Positions 44,381 through 54,391 of a DNA stretch of 64,000 nt are shown here, in pieces. This stretch comes from Pseudoselenomonas ruminantium (GTDB taxonomy: Bacteria; Bacillota; Negativicutes; Selenomonadales; Selenomonadaceae), in contig SVCA01000006.1 in the NCBI GenBank assembly GCA_015058625.1, positions 115,317 through 179,316 on the forward strand, written 5' to 3'. The notes beneath the pieces are model-generated. The model worked only from the letters and a program-made list of their open reading frames with translations. It did not search any database and was not told the DNA's origin. A program made the position numbers and the translations under genes. Numbering within the stretch: position 1 is the stretch's first letter; each line of letters begins with the position of its first letter.

Positions 44381-45040
44381 ATGAGTTATGGATTTCGTGT
44401 AGATGTACGGGGAGATTATGCCCTGTTCTCCCGTCCGGAGATGAAAGTGGAACGTGTAAGTTATGACTGCATAACACCTTCGGCGGCTAGAGGGGTATTG
44501 GAGGCGATTTTTTGGCATCCGGGAATGCAGTACAAGATTGATCGGATATATGTTCTAAAGCCGATTAAGTTTGACAATATTCGCCGGAATGAGGTAAAGG
44601 CCAAGATTTCTGCAGCTAATGTCTTGAAGGTGGCTAATCAAGGGAGTGGTGAACTGTATCTAGCCACAACGGAAAATATTCAGCAAAGGGCATCTATGGT
44701 CTTGCGCGATGTGCATTATGTGATAGATGCGCATTTTGTAATGACGGAAAAAGCCAATGCTACGGACAATACTGCAAAGTTTCATGAAATGTTTCAGCGT
44801 CGCTTGAAGAAAGGGCAGTGCTATCATATGCCATACCTAGGCTGTCGGGAATTTCCAGCAGAGGTGCGGCCTTTTGAGGGAGAAGTTATACAGACGGCGT
44901 ATCCAAATGAGGAAAAAGATTTGGGATTCATGCTCTATGATATGGATTACTCGAATCCAGAGAACATTCGCCCAATGTTCTTTCGGGCGGTGCTGAAAAA
45001 TGGTGTCTTGAATGTAGCGAAGCCGGAGGTGTATGCATAA
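44381..45040 (+). CDS. cas5c: Cas5c (type I-C, crRNA-processing subunit)
   Basis: In type I-C systems Cas5 replaces Cas6 as the endonuclease that cuts the CRISPR transcript. The 219-residue protein begins RVDVRGDYALFSRPEMKVERVSYD and contains ITPSAARGVLEAIFWHP (about residues 32-48), both typical of the I-C subtype. GGAGGTGACAAG precedes the ATG. Its stop codon shares a base with the cas8c start (TAATG). Confidence 0.94.
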   Translation: MSYGFRVDVRGDYALFSRPEMKVERVSYDCITPSAARGVLEAIFWHPGMQYKIDRIYVLKPIKFDNIRRNEVKAKISAANVLKVANQGSGELYLATTENIQQRASMVLRDVHYVIDAHFVMTEKANATDNTAKFHEMFQRRLKKGQCYHMPYLGCREFPAEVRPFEGEVIQTAYPNEEKDLGFMLYDMDYSNPENIRPMFFRAVLKNGVLNVAKPEVYA

Positions 45041-46812
45041 TGCTGGAGGCTTTGGTCAAACACTATGAGAATCTGGCTGCGGAAGGAAAGGTTCCCAGAC
45101 CAGGGTGGAGTGTGGCAAATGTATCTTTTGGTTTGTGCTTGGATACGGATGGCAATGTCGTGCGGGTTCAGGAGTTGCGCAAGGAAGAACAGCGAGGAAA
45201 GAAAAAAGCTTTGCTGCCAAAGGCGTTGTCGGTTCCGGAACAAGCAAAGCGGGCCAGTGGTATAGTTCCGCAGTTTCTCTGTGATAATTCTACTTATCTA
45301 TTGGGGATAGATAACAAGGGCAAACCGGAGCGCAGTGCAAAATGCTTCCAAGCCGCAGCAAAACTCCATCAGGAAATCTTGTCGGAATGTTCGTCAAAAA
45401 TGGCAGTAGCGATTAAGAAGTTCTTTGCAAATTGGAAGCCGGAGGAGATTTCTTCTTGTGTTGTTTTGCAGGACGATTTGGAAGAATTGATGCAGAGCAG
45501 TAATCTGATTTTCATGTTAGGCGATAAGTTTTCAACCGAAGATGAAGAAATCTGCAGTTCATGGCAGAAGCATCGAGAACAACATGATGAAGCTGAGAAA
45601 ATGCAATGTCTAGTGACTGGAAAAGTTAGTCCAATAGCTCGATTACATCCTACTATTAAGGGCGTGCGTAATGCTCAACCAATGGGGGTTACTTTAGTAT
45701 CTTTTGATAAAACAGCTTATGAATCTTATGGGCATGATAAGAGTTGCAACAAAGGACAGGGATTGAATGCACCTGTCTCTGAATATGCGGCCTTTGCTTA
45801 TGCTACCGCTTTAAATACGTTATTGGCAGATAGCCGCCATGTAAAAGTATTTGGCGATACCACATTGGTATATTGGGCAGAACAGGATAACGAAAGTTAT
45901 CAGGATTGTTTCGGTGGCTTTTGCTTGCAAGATGAGAATATTATGGAGGATAAAGTCTTAGAACATATATTCTCTTGTTTGAAAAAAGATGAGCCCATAA
46001 ATTATCAAGGGGTCGATGTTGATTATAACAATAAATTTTATATTTTAGGTTTGTCTCCTAATGCAGCGCGGTTGTCCGTACGATTCTTTTTGCAGTCTGA
46101 TTTTGGTACTATCTTGAAAAATGCCGCAAAACATATGGAAAATATGGAGCTTGTTCGTCCCAGCTACAAGAAGAAACATATTCCGTTATGGTTGCTGTTA
46201 GCTGCTACGGTATCGCCAAAATCAAGGGATAAGGCGGCTTCACCACTTTTATCGGGAGCAGTATTGAAATCTATACTGACAGGCAACAGGTATCCAGAAT
46301 CCTTGTTCCAATACGTTATGTTGCGTATTCGTTCGGAACAGGATAATGCAGAGGCAAGTCCGCCGATATATAAAATAACTTATGAGCGTTGTGCCATAAT
46401 AAAAGCCTATTTATGTCGTAATGGAAAGAGAGGGATAACCGTGGCTTTGAATGAAGATGAGAAAGATGTAGCCTATGTATTGGGAAGAATATTTGCAGTG
46501 TGGGAGCATATTCAAGAGGAGGCGAATAGAGGGATTAACGCAACCATCAAGGACAGGTACTTTGATTCTGCTTGTGCAACTCCGGCGCGTATATTCCCCA
46601 TTTTGCAGAAACTATCTGGACATCATTTGCGAAAATTGGAAGATAGGAAGAAGATTTATTTTGAAAAACAGCTTACTTCGTTGATGGGGAAAATAAATGC
46701 AGGGGCTATCCCTAATATTCTTCAATTAAAGGATCAGGGGATGTTTATCTTAGGCTATTATCATCAAGTACAGGCACGTTATACGAAGAAGGAGGATAAA
46801 GAAAATGGCTGA
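45040..46812 (+). CDS. cas8c: Cas8c/Csd1 (type I-C large Cascade subunit)
   Basis: The large subunit of the I-C Cascade recognises the PAM and recruits Cas3. The 590-residue protein has the expected length and the Csd1-like body (VTGKVSPIARLHPTIKGVRNAQPMGVTLVSFDKTAYESYG near 187-226). The gene can also carry an internal start that yields the small subunit (Cas11c) in known I-C systems, though I did not identify one here. It overlaps cas7 by eight bases. Confidence 0.93.
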   Translation: MLEALVKHYENLAAEGKVPRPGWSVANVSFGLCLDTDGNVVRVQELRKEEQRGKKKALLPKALSVPEQAKRASGIVPQFLCDNSTYLLGIDNKGKPERSAKCFQAAAKLHQEILSECSSKMAVAIKKFFANWKPEEISSCVVLQDDLEELMQSSNLIFMLGDKFSTEDEEICSSWQKHREQHDEAEKMQCLVTGKVSPIARLHPTIKGVRNAQPMGVTLVSFDKTAYESYGHDKSCNKGQGLNAPVSEYAAFAYATALNTLLADSRHVKVFGDTTLVYWAEQDNESYQDCFGGFCLQDENIMEDKVLEHIFSCLKKDEPINYQGVDVDYNNKFYILGLSPNAARLSVRFFLQSDFGTILKNAAKHMENMELVRPSYKKKHIPLWLLLAATVSPKSRDKAASPLLSGAVLKSILTGNRYPESLFQYVMLRIRSEQDNAEASPPIYKITYERCAIIKAYLCRNGKRGITVALNEDEKDVAYVLGRIFAVWEHIQEEANRGINATIKDRYFDSACATPARIFPILQKLSGHHLRKLEDRKKIYFEKQLTSLMGKINAGAIPNILQLKDQGMFILGYYHQVQARYTKKEDKENG

Positions 46813-47683
46813 GGTTATCAAAAATCGTTATGATTTTGTGGTGCTCTTTGATGTGGAGAATGGCAATCCTAATGGTGATCCGGATGCAGGCAATATGCCG
46901 CGGATTGACCAAGAAACTGGGCATGGTTTGGTTACAGATGTTTGTTTGAAGCGCAAAATTCGTAATTATGTGGAAGCTGCCTGTGAAGGTCAGGAAGGTT
47001 ATCGTATTTATGTAAAAGAGCGCGTACCTTTGGAACGAAGCAATAAGGAAGCCTATGAATATTTAGGCATAAGTGAGGGTGAGGCAAAGGATATTAAAAA
47101 GAAAGACCCTGATGCAGATGAAAAAATCCGCGATTTTATGTGTCGTAATTTCTTCGACATTAGAACTTTTGGGGCGGTTATGACAACTTTTACTAAAGCT
47201 GGATTGAATTGTGGACAAGTAAGAGGCCCGGTTCAATTGGGATTTGCTCGTAGTGTGGACGAGATTATGCCACAAGAAATTACGATTACTCGTGTTACAA
47301 AGGCAAAAGAAGATGATAATATGCCTATGGGAAGAAAATTCATTGTCCCTTACGCACTTTACCGTGTAGAAGGTCATATTTCAGCCAATTTAGCAAGAAA
47401 GACGACAGGTTTTAGCGAAGAAGATTTGAAATTATTGTGGAAAGCCATCATCAATATGTTTGAACTTGACCATTCCGCTGCCCGCGGCAATATGGCTGTG
47501 CGTAAATTGGTTGTATTCAAGCATGAAAGCGAACTGGGCAATGCGCCTGCGTATCAGTTGTTTGACCGTGTTAAGATTCGGCGAAACAATGTGGAAATAC
47601 CAGCACGTTCCTATGGTGATTATGAGATTAACATTGACAAAGATGATATGCCTGCCGGTGTAGCATGTACAGAGATGGTATGA
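46805..47683 (+). CDS. cas7c: Cas7c/Csd2 (type I-C Cascade backbone)
   Basis: Cas7 polymerises along the crRNA as the Cascade backbone. The 292-residue protein begins with VVLFDVENGNPNGDPDAGNMPRID (about residues 12-35), the Csd2 signature, and has MTTFTKAGLNCGQVRGPVQLGFARS near 125. It is the last gene before the CRISPR array, which begins about 150 bp further on. Confidence 0.95.
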   Translation: MAEVIKNRYDFVVLFDVENGNPNGDPDAGNMPRIDQETGHGLVTDVCLKRKIRNYVEAACEGQEGYRIYVKERVPLERSNKEAYEYLGISEGEAKDIKKKDPDADEKIRDFMCRNFFDIRTFGAVMTTFTKAGLNCGQVRGPVQLGFARSVDEIMPQEITITRVTKAKEDDNMPMGRKFIVPYALYRVEGHISANLARKTTGFSEEDLKLLWKAIINMFELDHSAARGNMAVRKLVVFKHESELGNAPAYQLFDRVKIRRNNVEIPARSYGDYEINIDKDDMPAGVACTEMV

Positions 47684-47835
47684 TTATGAAGCTGAAGCTT
47701 TTTGTGCGAAGTGTTATCGTACAGAATTTAGAGCAGCATGAATTATGAAGATTGTTCGTAACTTTTTACCCTGACACAGAGGTTCGCGAAAAATAAGGCA
47801 ATATGCCTTGCTTGACGGGGACTCTGTGCAGGGCT
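47684..47835 (+). promoter_or_regulatory. CRISPR leader
   Basis: The 152-bp AT-rich region between cas7 and the first repeat has no open frame with a ribosome site. The repeat polarity (ATTGAAAT end on the right) and the degenerate last repeat at the far end both place the leader here. A short palindrome AAGGCAATATGCCTT lies at about 47798-47812. Confidence 0.8.
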
Positions 47836-50800
47836 GTCGCTCCCTTCACGGGGAGCGTGGATTGAAATGGCAAAGAGGGAAGCCAATGACTTGGTGCGCA
47901 ACGTCGCTCCCTTCACGGGGAGCGTGGATTGAAATCGTCTTTCTTTTTCCGAAAGGGATTTGGGGGACAAGTCGCTCCCTTCACGGGGAGCGTGGATTGA
48001 AATGGGCCATAAACCGAACCTTTAACATAGCGGTCATTGTCGCTCCCTTCACGGGGAGCGTGGATTGAAATTGTTTCTTGCCAAGCCTTCCCCTCCTTTC
48101 GCAATAGTCGCTCCCTTCACGGGGAGCGTGGATTGAAATCGTTTCATCTCCTTCCGCTGCGCTCTGTACGGTGGGTCGCTCCCTTCACGGGGAGCGTGGA
48201 TTGAAATGCTGAATGAGTCCCCTTGCCTTGGCGGCAGGCGTGTCGCTCCCTTCACGGGGAGCGTGGATTGAAATTTCCATACCTGCCCACGGGTAAATCG
48301 TGTTGAGTCGCTCCCTTCACGGGGAGCGTGGATTGAAATTGGAGTACCAGCGTAAGCGGGTCCGAAGCTTCCGGTCGCTCCCTTCACGGGGAGCGTGGAT
48401 TGAAATAGCTCGGACGACTCAAAAGGCGTCTCGACTTCCGTCGCTCCCTTCACGGGGAGCGTGGATTGAAATGCCACACCGGCAAAGGAATCAGCAAGCG
48501 CCTGGTCGTCGCTCCCTTCACGGGGAGCGTGGATTGAAATACCACAAAGTCCGATACCGTTTCCGGCGAAGCGTCGCTCCCTTCACGGGGAGCGTGGATT
48601 GAAATGACTCCTGCAGCCTCAAGGTATGCGGCTGCAAGGTCGCTCCCTTCACGGGGAGCGTGGATTGAAATTAATGCTGCATCTTCTGCGAAATCACTGA
48701 ACCTCATGTCGCTCCCTTCACGGGGAGCGTGGATTGAAATAAGTCCCAGCTGATAGGCCAGATGATGGAGCCAAGTCGCTCCCTTCACGGGGAGCGTGGA
48801 TTGAAATGACAGCTGGCCATATCCTATACCCCATGACGCCGTCGCTCCCTTCACGGGGAGCGTGGATTGAAATTCTTCTACACGGCAGGTATCATCCCAG
48901 TACTGGTGTCGCTCCCTTCACGGGGAGCGTGGATTGAAATTGCATGCGGTCGAAATGCGGGCAACGGGAAGCGTCGTCGCTCCCTTCACGGGGAGCGTGG
49001 ATTGAAATAAGTCGCGCAGCTCTATCAACAAAATTGAATTAGGGTCGCTCCCTTCACGGGGAGCGTGGATTGAAATTCATCGGAAAGATAGGTGTCTATG
49101 AGCCTCTGATGTCGCTCCCTTCACGGGGAGCGTGGATTGAAATATCTGAGAACACATCGAGCACGCCAGAGATATCGTCGCTCCCTTCACGGGGAGCGTG
49201 GATTGAAATTTTACCGCGGGCGTTGATACGATTCAGACTGTCGTCGCTCCCTTCACGGGGAGCGTGGATTGAAATATCTGAGAACACATCGAGCACGCCA
49301 GAGATATCGTCGCTCCCTTCACGGGGAGCGTGGATTGAAATTTTACCGCGGGCGTTGATACGATTCAGACTGTCGTCGCTCCCTTCACGGGGAGCGTGGA
49401 TTGAAATAAGTGTTTTGTGTGTGTAGACTTCTGTGGTGATGTGTCGCTCCCTTCACGGGGAGCGTGGATTGAAATTCGTTTCCTTTTGCAAAAAAAGAGT
49501 ATATCTGCGTGTCGCTCCCTTCACGGGGAGCGTGGATTGAAATCGCGAAGCATACGAGGATTTAGTGAGACTCTACGGTCGCTCCCTTCACGGGGAGCGT
49601 GGATTGAAATAGCAAAGGTTATGTTCTGATTATTTAATTCATAGGTCGCTCCCTTCACGGGGAGCGTGGATTGAAATTCTATTCCGGAGACAAAGAAGTA
49701 CAGCTGGCAACGTCGCTCCCTTCACGGGGAGCGTGGATTGAAATAAATTCTTTTCGTGAGCACATTTTCAAATATTGCGTCGCTCCCTTCACGGGGAGCG
49801 TGGATTGAAATAATGTGGATATTTTGCAGTTTATAAGCCAAAGGAGTCGCTCCCTTCACGGGGAGCGTGGATTGAAATAAAATGGCTTTTGAAAATGGCA
49901 CGGGTCTTTCCGCGTCGCTCCCTTCACGGGGAGCGTGGATTGAAATTGGAAATGCTGGGCCCGAAGGCGCAGAAATATATTGTCGCTCCCTTCACGGGGA
50001 GCGTGGATTGAAATAGAAATACGCCAATAAATACAATCTGCCGGTTGATGTCGCTCCCTTCACGGGGAGCGTGGATTGAAATACGAAAAAATGATTGAGG
50101 CAGGCTGCACATATTAGTCGCTCCCTTCACGGGGAGCGTGGATTGAAATAAGGATTTAAGTTGGAAGTTTAAGCATGGCAGGGCGTCGCTCCCTTCACGG
50201 GGAGCGTGGATTGAAATATTGGCTGCATTAAAGGCGGGCGGCTGATAGCTTTCGTCGCTCCCTTCACGGGGAGCGTGGATTGAAATAAATGGTACCTACG
50301 ACATGTAAATTAAGTACGAGTCGCTCCCTTCACGGGGAGCGTGGATTGAAATTCTGATCGCCTGTTCCGGCGTCAACGCATAGCCGTGTCGCTCCCTTCA
50401 CGGGGAGCGTGGATTGAAATTCAAGGGTGGTTTTGAATTCTTCGGCAATGGCGGTCGCTCCCTTCACGGGGAGCGTGGATTGAAATCTGTTTTAGCCGTA
50501 TGCTAATCTGGCCGAGTGATGTCGCTCCCTTCACGGGGAGCGTGGATTGAAATACGCTTGTTAATCAGGGCTTTTACCCGTGCGGCAAGTCGCTCCCTTC
50601 ACGGGGAGCGTGGATTGAAATTTCGCCAATGCCATCGAGGTTAAATCCGAACTCGCGTCGCTCCCTTCACGGGGAGCGTGGATTGAAATGCAATATCGGG
50701 TATTACCGGATAGCCGTGACGAGTCGCTCCCTTCACGGGGAGCGTGGATTGAAATTTAAAGATGCTCATGGAGCCATAAACCTTTTCGACGTCGCTCCCT

Positions 50801-52232
50801 TCACGGGGAGCGTGGATTGAAATGAGAGTATGGAGGAAATCAAAATGAAACTTGAAGTGTCGCTCCCTTCACGGGGAGCGTGGATTGAAATTGTAAGCCG
50901 TACAACGTATGCAGATTTGTTTGCCGTCGCTCCCTTCACGGGAGCGTGGATTGAAATAATCCCCGGCTACAAAGAATTGGGATTAGAGCCCGTCGCTCCC
51001 TTCACGGGGAGCGTGGATTGAAATAGCGTTGCGCTCATTAAAACGGCAGGCGTTACAGTCGCTCCCTTCACGGGGAGCGTGGATTGAAATTGAGCATTTG
51101 GAGTATATACAGAATCAATAGATAGTCGCTCCCTTCACGGGGAGCGTGGATTGAAATAGTTGATTCGTTTTGTAATAACAGGCTTGCTTAAGTCGCTCCC
51201 TTCACGGGGAGCGTGGATTGAAATAACTGTTTAGCATGCCAGTTATCAAAACCAATCTTGTCGCTCCCTTCACGGGGAGCGTGGATTGAAATTACATATA
51301 AGAATCGGAGCCGGTCACAGGGATGGGTCGCTCCCTTCACGGGGAGCGTGGATTGAAATAAGCTGGCCAAGGTACTGGGGGCAACGATTACCGTCGCTCC
51401 CTTCACGGGGAGCGTGGATTGAAATCTCGTTTTTCCTGTACAAACAATGCCAAAATATCGTCGCTCCCTTCACGGGGAGCGTGGATTGAAATATGAACAG
51501 CTGCAGGCGCTGAATGATGATTTGGGTCGCTCCCTTCACGGGGAGCGTGGATTGAAATATCAGCGAATCAATGCCATCGAAGGTGAACTTATCGTCGCTC
51601 CCTTCACGGGGAGCGTGGATTGAAATAACTGGCGTTTGAGGTATCTCGGCCGTGGTTCTACGTCGCTCCCTTCACGGGGAGCGTGGATTGAAATTATTCC
51701 GTCCAATCCGACTTGGCCATCCAGCTGCCGTCGCTCCCTTCACGGGGAGCGTGGATTGAAATAGCTCCTCTTTGTCAGTGAATGACACAGAACGACTGTC
51801 GCTCCCTTCACGGGGAGCGTGGATTGAAATTGCAGGACAGGAGAGCCTACCCGGATTTGAACGGTCGCTCCCTTCACGGGGAGCGTGGATTGAAATGATA
51901 ATTGACCGCAAGACCGGGAAAATGTTTTGAGTCGCTCCCTTCACGGGGAGCGTGGATTGAAATAGCAATGGGCGAATGATAATAATGTGGATGCGTTTGT
52001 CGCTCCCTTCACGGGGAGCGTGGATTGAAATCCGCCTCCATGCCGATAAGGTCTTCCGGGATACGTCGCTCCCTTCACGGGGAGCGTGGATTGAAATATC
52101 CAGCACCGACGGGGCATTACTGCCCGTACCGGTCGCTCCCTTCACGGGGAGCGTGGATTGAAATAATGTCAACAATGCCCCCGCCAACGCGAATTGGAGG
52201 TCGCTCCCTTTACGGGGAGCGTGGATTCAAAG
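47836..52232 (+). CRISPR. Type I-C CRISPR array, 66 repeats and 65 spacers
   Basis: The 33-bp repeat starts GTCGCTCCCTTCACG, has a short hairpin (GCTCCC...GGGAGC) and ends GTGGATTGAAAT, the I-C consensus. I counted 66 repeats from 47836 to 52200, with spacers of 32-36 bp. The last repeat (52200-52232) is degenerate (CTTTACG and a changed ATTCAAAG end), marking the leader-distal side. Repeat 47 (50926-50957) lacks one G. Two adjacent spacers are duplicated (49144-49242 and 49276-49374). Transcription should run left to right from the leader. The array lies between cas7 and cas4, inside the cas operon. Confidence 0.98.
49144..49374 (+). repeat. Tandem duplication of two spacers inside the CRISPR array
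   Basis: The spacers at 49144-49176 and 49210-49242 recur unchanged at 49276-49308 and 49342-49374, so a 132-bp block of two spacer-repeat units is present twice in tandem. Unequal recombination between repeats explains it. Confidence 0.95.
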
Positions 52233-52294
52233 GTGTTACCGTCATGGTTGATATTGGAGAAATATGTTTGAGGAGCGGAGAGGGAGGTATTTTT

Positions 52295-52960
52295 GTGCAT
52301 GAAAAATATCGCGAAGAGGATTATTTGATGATTTCTGGCATCCAACATTTTGCCTTCTGCCGTCGCCAATGGGCGCTTATTCATGTGGAAGGGCAATGGC
52401 AGGAGAACCTGCGAACAGTGGAAGGGCGGATTGTGCATGAGCGATGCCATGATGAAAACTTTGCAGAAAAGCGAGGTGATTTGCTGATTTGTCGTGGTAT
52501 GCGGGTCTTTTCATCTCGCATGGGCGTGTCGGGACAATGTGATGTGGTGGAATTCACGCAGGGAAAAACAGGCGCGGTTCTCTTAGGACGCGAGGGATTA
52601 TGGCAGCCATGTCCTATAGAATACAAGCGTGGCAAGCCCAAGCAGGATAAATCTGATATTTTGCAATTATGTGCGCAAGCTATGTGTATGGAAGAAATGC
52701 TTTGCTGTGAAATTCATGAGGCACAGCTTTTCTATGCTGAAATTCATCGGCGGGAAAAGATAGCGTTGACTTCTGAGCTTCGTCAGGAAGTGGAGCAGAT
52801 GTTTATGGAGATGCATAATTATTATGCGCGGGGCATAACACCTCAAGTGCGCACTAATAAAAAATGCAATTCCTGTTCATTAAAAGACTTGTGCTTGCCT
52901 AAGCTGGCAAAGAAAAGGTCAGTGCAATCCTATTATCAGGTTTATGTGGAGGAGATGTAA
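52295..52960 (+). CDS. cas4: Cas4 (type I-C, spacer-processing nuclease)
   Basis: Cas4 trims prespacers and selects PAM ends during adaptation. The 221-residue protein has the RecB-like nuclease motifs (FCRRQWALIHVEGQW near 21, GRIVHERCHDE near 44, VSGQCDVVEF near 76, PIEYKRGKPKQ near 106) and the FeS-binding cysteines: one in FCRRQ and three in CNSCSLKDLC near 190-199. The start is GTG at 52295 with GGGAGG 7 nt upstream; longer frames read back into the array and are not real. It begins the adaptation module. Confidence 0.93.
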   Translation: MHEKYREEDYLMISGIQHFAFCRRQWALIHVEGQWQENLRTVEGRIVHERCHDENFAEKRGDLLICRGMRVFSSRMGVSGQCDVVEFTQGKTGAVLLGREGLWQPCPIEYKRGKPKQDKSDILQLCAQAMCMEEMLCCEIHEAQLFYAEIHRREKIALTSELRQEVEQMFMEMHNYYARGITPQVRTNKKCNSCSLKDLCLPKLAKKRSVQSYYQVYVEEM

Positions 52961-52961
52961 G

Positions 52962-53993
52962 ATGCGACGGCTTCTCAATACATTGTTCGTATTAACTGAA
53001 GATGCGTATCTGGCGCTGGAAAATGAGAATATTGTGGTCAAAAATGGCGAGGCTGTATTAGGGCGGGTGCCGTTACTTACTGTGGAGAACATCGTGTATT
53101 TTGGCTATAAAGGTGCTAGTCCGTTTCTGATGGGAGAATGTGCTAAAAGAGGGATCGGTCTGTGCTTCTTGTCAACGCATGGACGATTTTTGGCTAGAGT
53201 CTGCGGAGAAAATCCGGGGAATGTACTTTTGAGAAAGAAGCAATACAGGTTATCAGAAGATGAGGGGAAAAGTGTAGTTTTTGCGAGGAATTTTATTGCT
53301 GGTAAGATTTTCAATGCCAGAACGGTTTTAGAGAGAGCACGGCGTGACCATCCATTGAATATAGATGGAGAGAAGTTTTTGCTGATAAGCAATGACTTAA
53401 AAGCAGCTATTAAAACGGTAAGAAAGGTTACAGATGTTGATGAGTTACGAGGAATAGAGGGGAATGCGGCAAGTGCTTATTTCTCTGTATTGGATGATTT
53501 GATTTTGCAAAACAAGGAGCAGTTTACTTTTGCTGGAAGAAGCAAGCGGCCACCGATTGGTAAAGTTAATGCCCTGCTGTCTTTTGCGTATACGCTTTTG
53601 GCGCATGATTGTGCATCTGCATTGGAAAGTGTAGGGCTGGATGCTTATGTGGGTTTTATGCATACTGACAGACCAGGGCGAATTTCTTTGGCTCTGGACT
53701 TAATGGAAGAATTGCGGGCTATATATGCTGACCGTTTTGTGGTAACGCTCATCAATAATCGTATTATCAAGCCTAACGATTTTGATGAAAAGGAAAATGG
53801 TGTGACCTTGCTTAATGACAAGGGGCGTAAGCGGTTTCTGCAGGAATGGCAGGATAAGAAGCGTGAGGCGATTGTGCATCCGTTTTTAGAAGAAAAGATT
53901 GCTTGGGGATTGGTGCCTTATGTGCAGGCATTACTTTTGGCTCGGACTATTCGTGGAGATTTAGATGAATATCCGGCCTTTTTATGGAAGTGA
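52962..53993 (+). CDS. cas1: Cas1 (type I-C integrase)
   Basis: Cas1 integrates new spacers next to the leader. The 343-residue protein has the catalytic residues in context: Glu in RGIEGNAASAYF near 165, His in VGFMHTDRPGRISLALDLMEE near 230, and Asp in the same helix. The ATG at 52962 follows GGAGGAGATG; an overlapping GTG at 52944 lies inside cas4. It is followed after 9 nt by cas2. Confidence 0.95.
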   Translation: MRRLLNTLFVLTEDAYLALENENIVVKNGEAVLGRVPLLTVENIVYFGYKGASPFLMGECAKRGIGLCFLSTHGRFLARVCGENPGNVLLRKKQYRLSEDEGKSVVFARNFIAGKIFNARTVLERARRDHPLNIDGEKFLLISNDLKAAIKTVRKVTDVDELRGIEGNAASAYFSVLDDLILQNKEQFTFAGRSKRPPIGKVNALLSFAYTLLAHDCASALESVGLDAYVGFMHTDRPGRISLALDLMEELRAIYADRFVVTLINNRIIKPNDFDEKENGVTLLNDKGRKRFLQEWQDKKREAIVHPFLEEKIAWGLVPYVQALLLARTIRGDLDEYPAFLWK

Positions 53994-54002
53994 GGGGCAG
54001 AT

Positions 54003-54293
54003 ATGCTGATTTTGGTAACGTATGATGTGAATACAGAATCTGAGGGAGGCAAAGCTCGTTTGCGTAAGGTGGCAAAGTATTGTGTGAAGTATGGACAGCG
54101 GGTTCAGAACTCAGTATTTGAATGTGTGCTGGATGAGGCGCAATATAAGATGATGCAGTATCAGTTGCTGGAAATCATCGATGAGGAAAAGGACAGCCTG
54201 CGATTTTACAATCTGGGAAATAAATATCAAGGGAAGACGAAGCACTTTGGTGCTAAGCCTGGTTATCAGGCAGAGGGCGTGCTGTTGATGTAG
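54003..54293 (+). CDS. cas2: Cas2 (type I-C)
   Basis: Cas2 bridges two Cas1 dimers in the spacer integration complex. The 96-residue protein has the ferredoxin-like start MLILVTYDVNT (Asp8), the RRVAKYC-like helix (RLRKVAKYCVKYGQRVQNSVFE), and a C-terminal beta-strand. It is the last cas gene. Confidence 0.95.
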   Translation: MLILVTYDVNTESEGGKARLRKVAKYCVKYGQRVQNSVFECVLDEAQYKMMQYQLLEIIDEEKDSLRFYNLGNKYQGKTKHFGAKPGYQAEGVLLM

Positions 54294-54341
54294 TCTGTAC
54301 CATGGTATGCAAGTTTACGCACATTTTCTCCGCGGATATGA

Positions 54342-54347
54342 TATAAT
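54342..54347 (+). promoter_or_regulatory. -10 box upstream of the EAL protein gene (candidate)
   Basis: TATAAT lies 45 nt before the start codon. The -35 region is not convincing. Confidence 0.4.
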
Positions 54348-54391
54348 TATATTCAGTAAATGCTAAATTATCCTGAAAGGGACGATAGCGA

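Noticed and set aside
49611..49644. Spacer sharing GTTATGTTCTGATT with the end of cas3 (possible self-targeting)
   Set aside because: Only about 14 bases match, too few to imply the spacer derives from cas3.
47743..52187. Many short open frames on both strands within the CRISPR array, with repeated RGAWIEI or FQSTLPVKGAT
   Set aside because: They are translations of the 33-bp repeat plus spacers, not genes.
52025..52294. Upstream extension of cas4 into the array
   Set aside because: The extension reads through repeats; the GTG at 52295 has a proper ribosome site and gives the normal Cas4 length.
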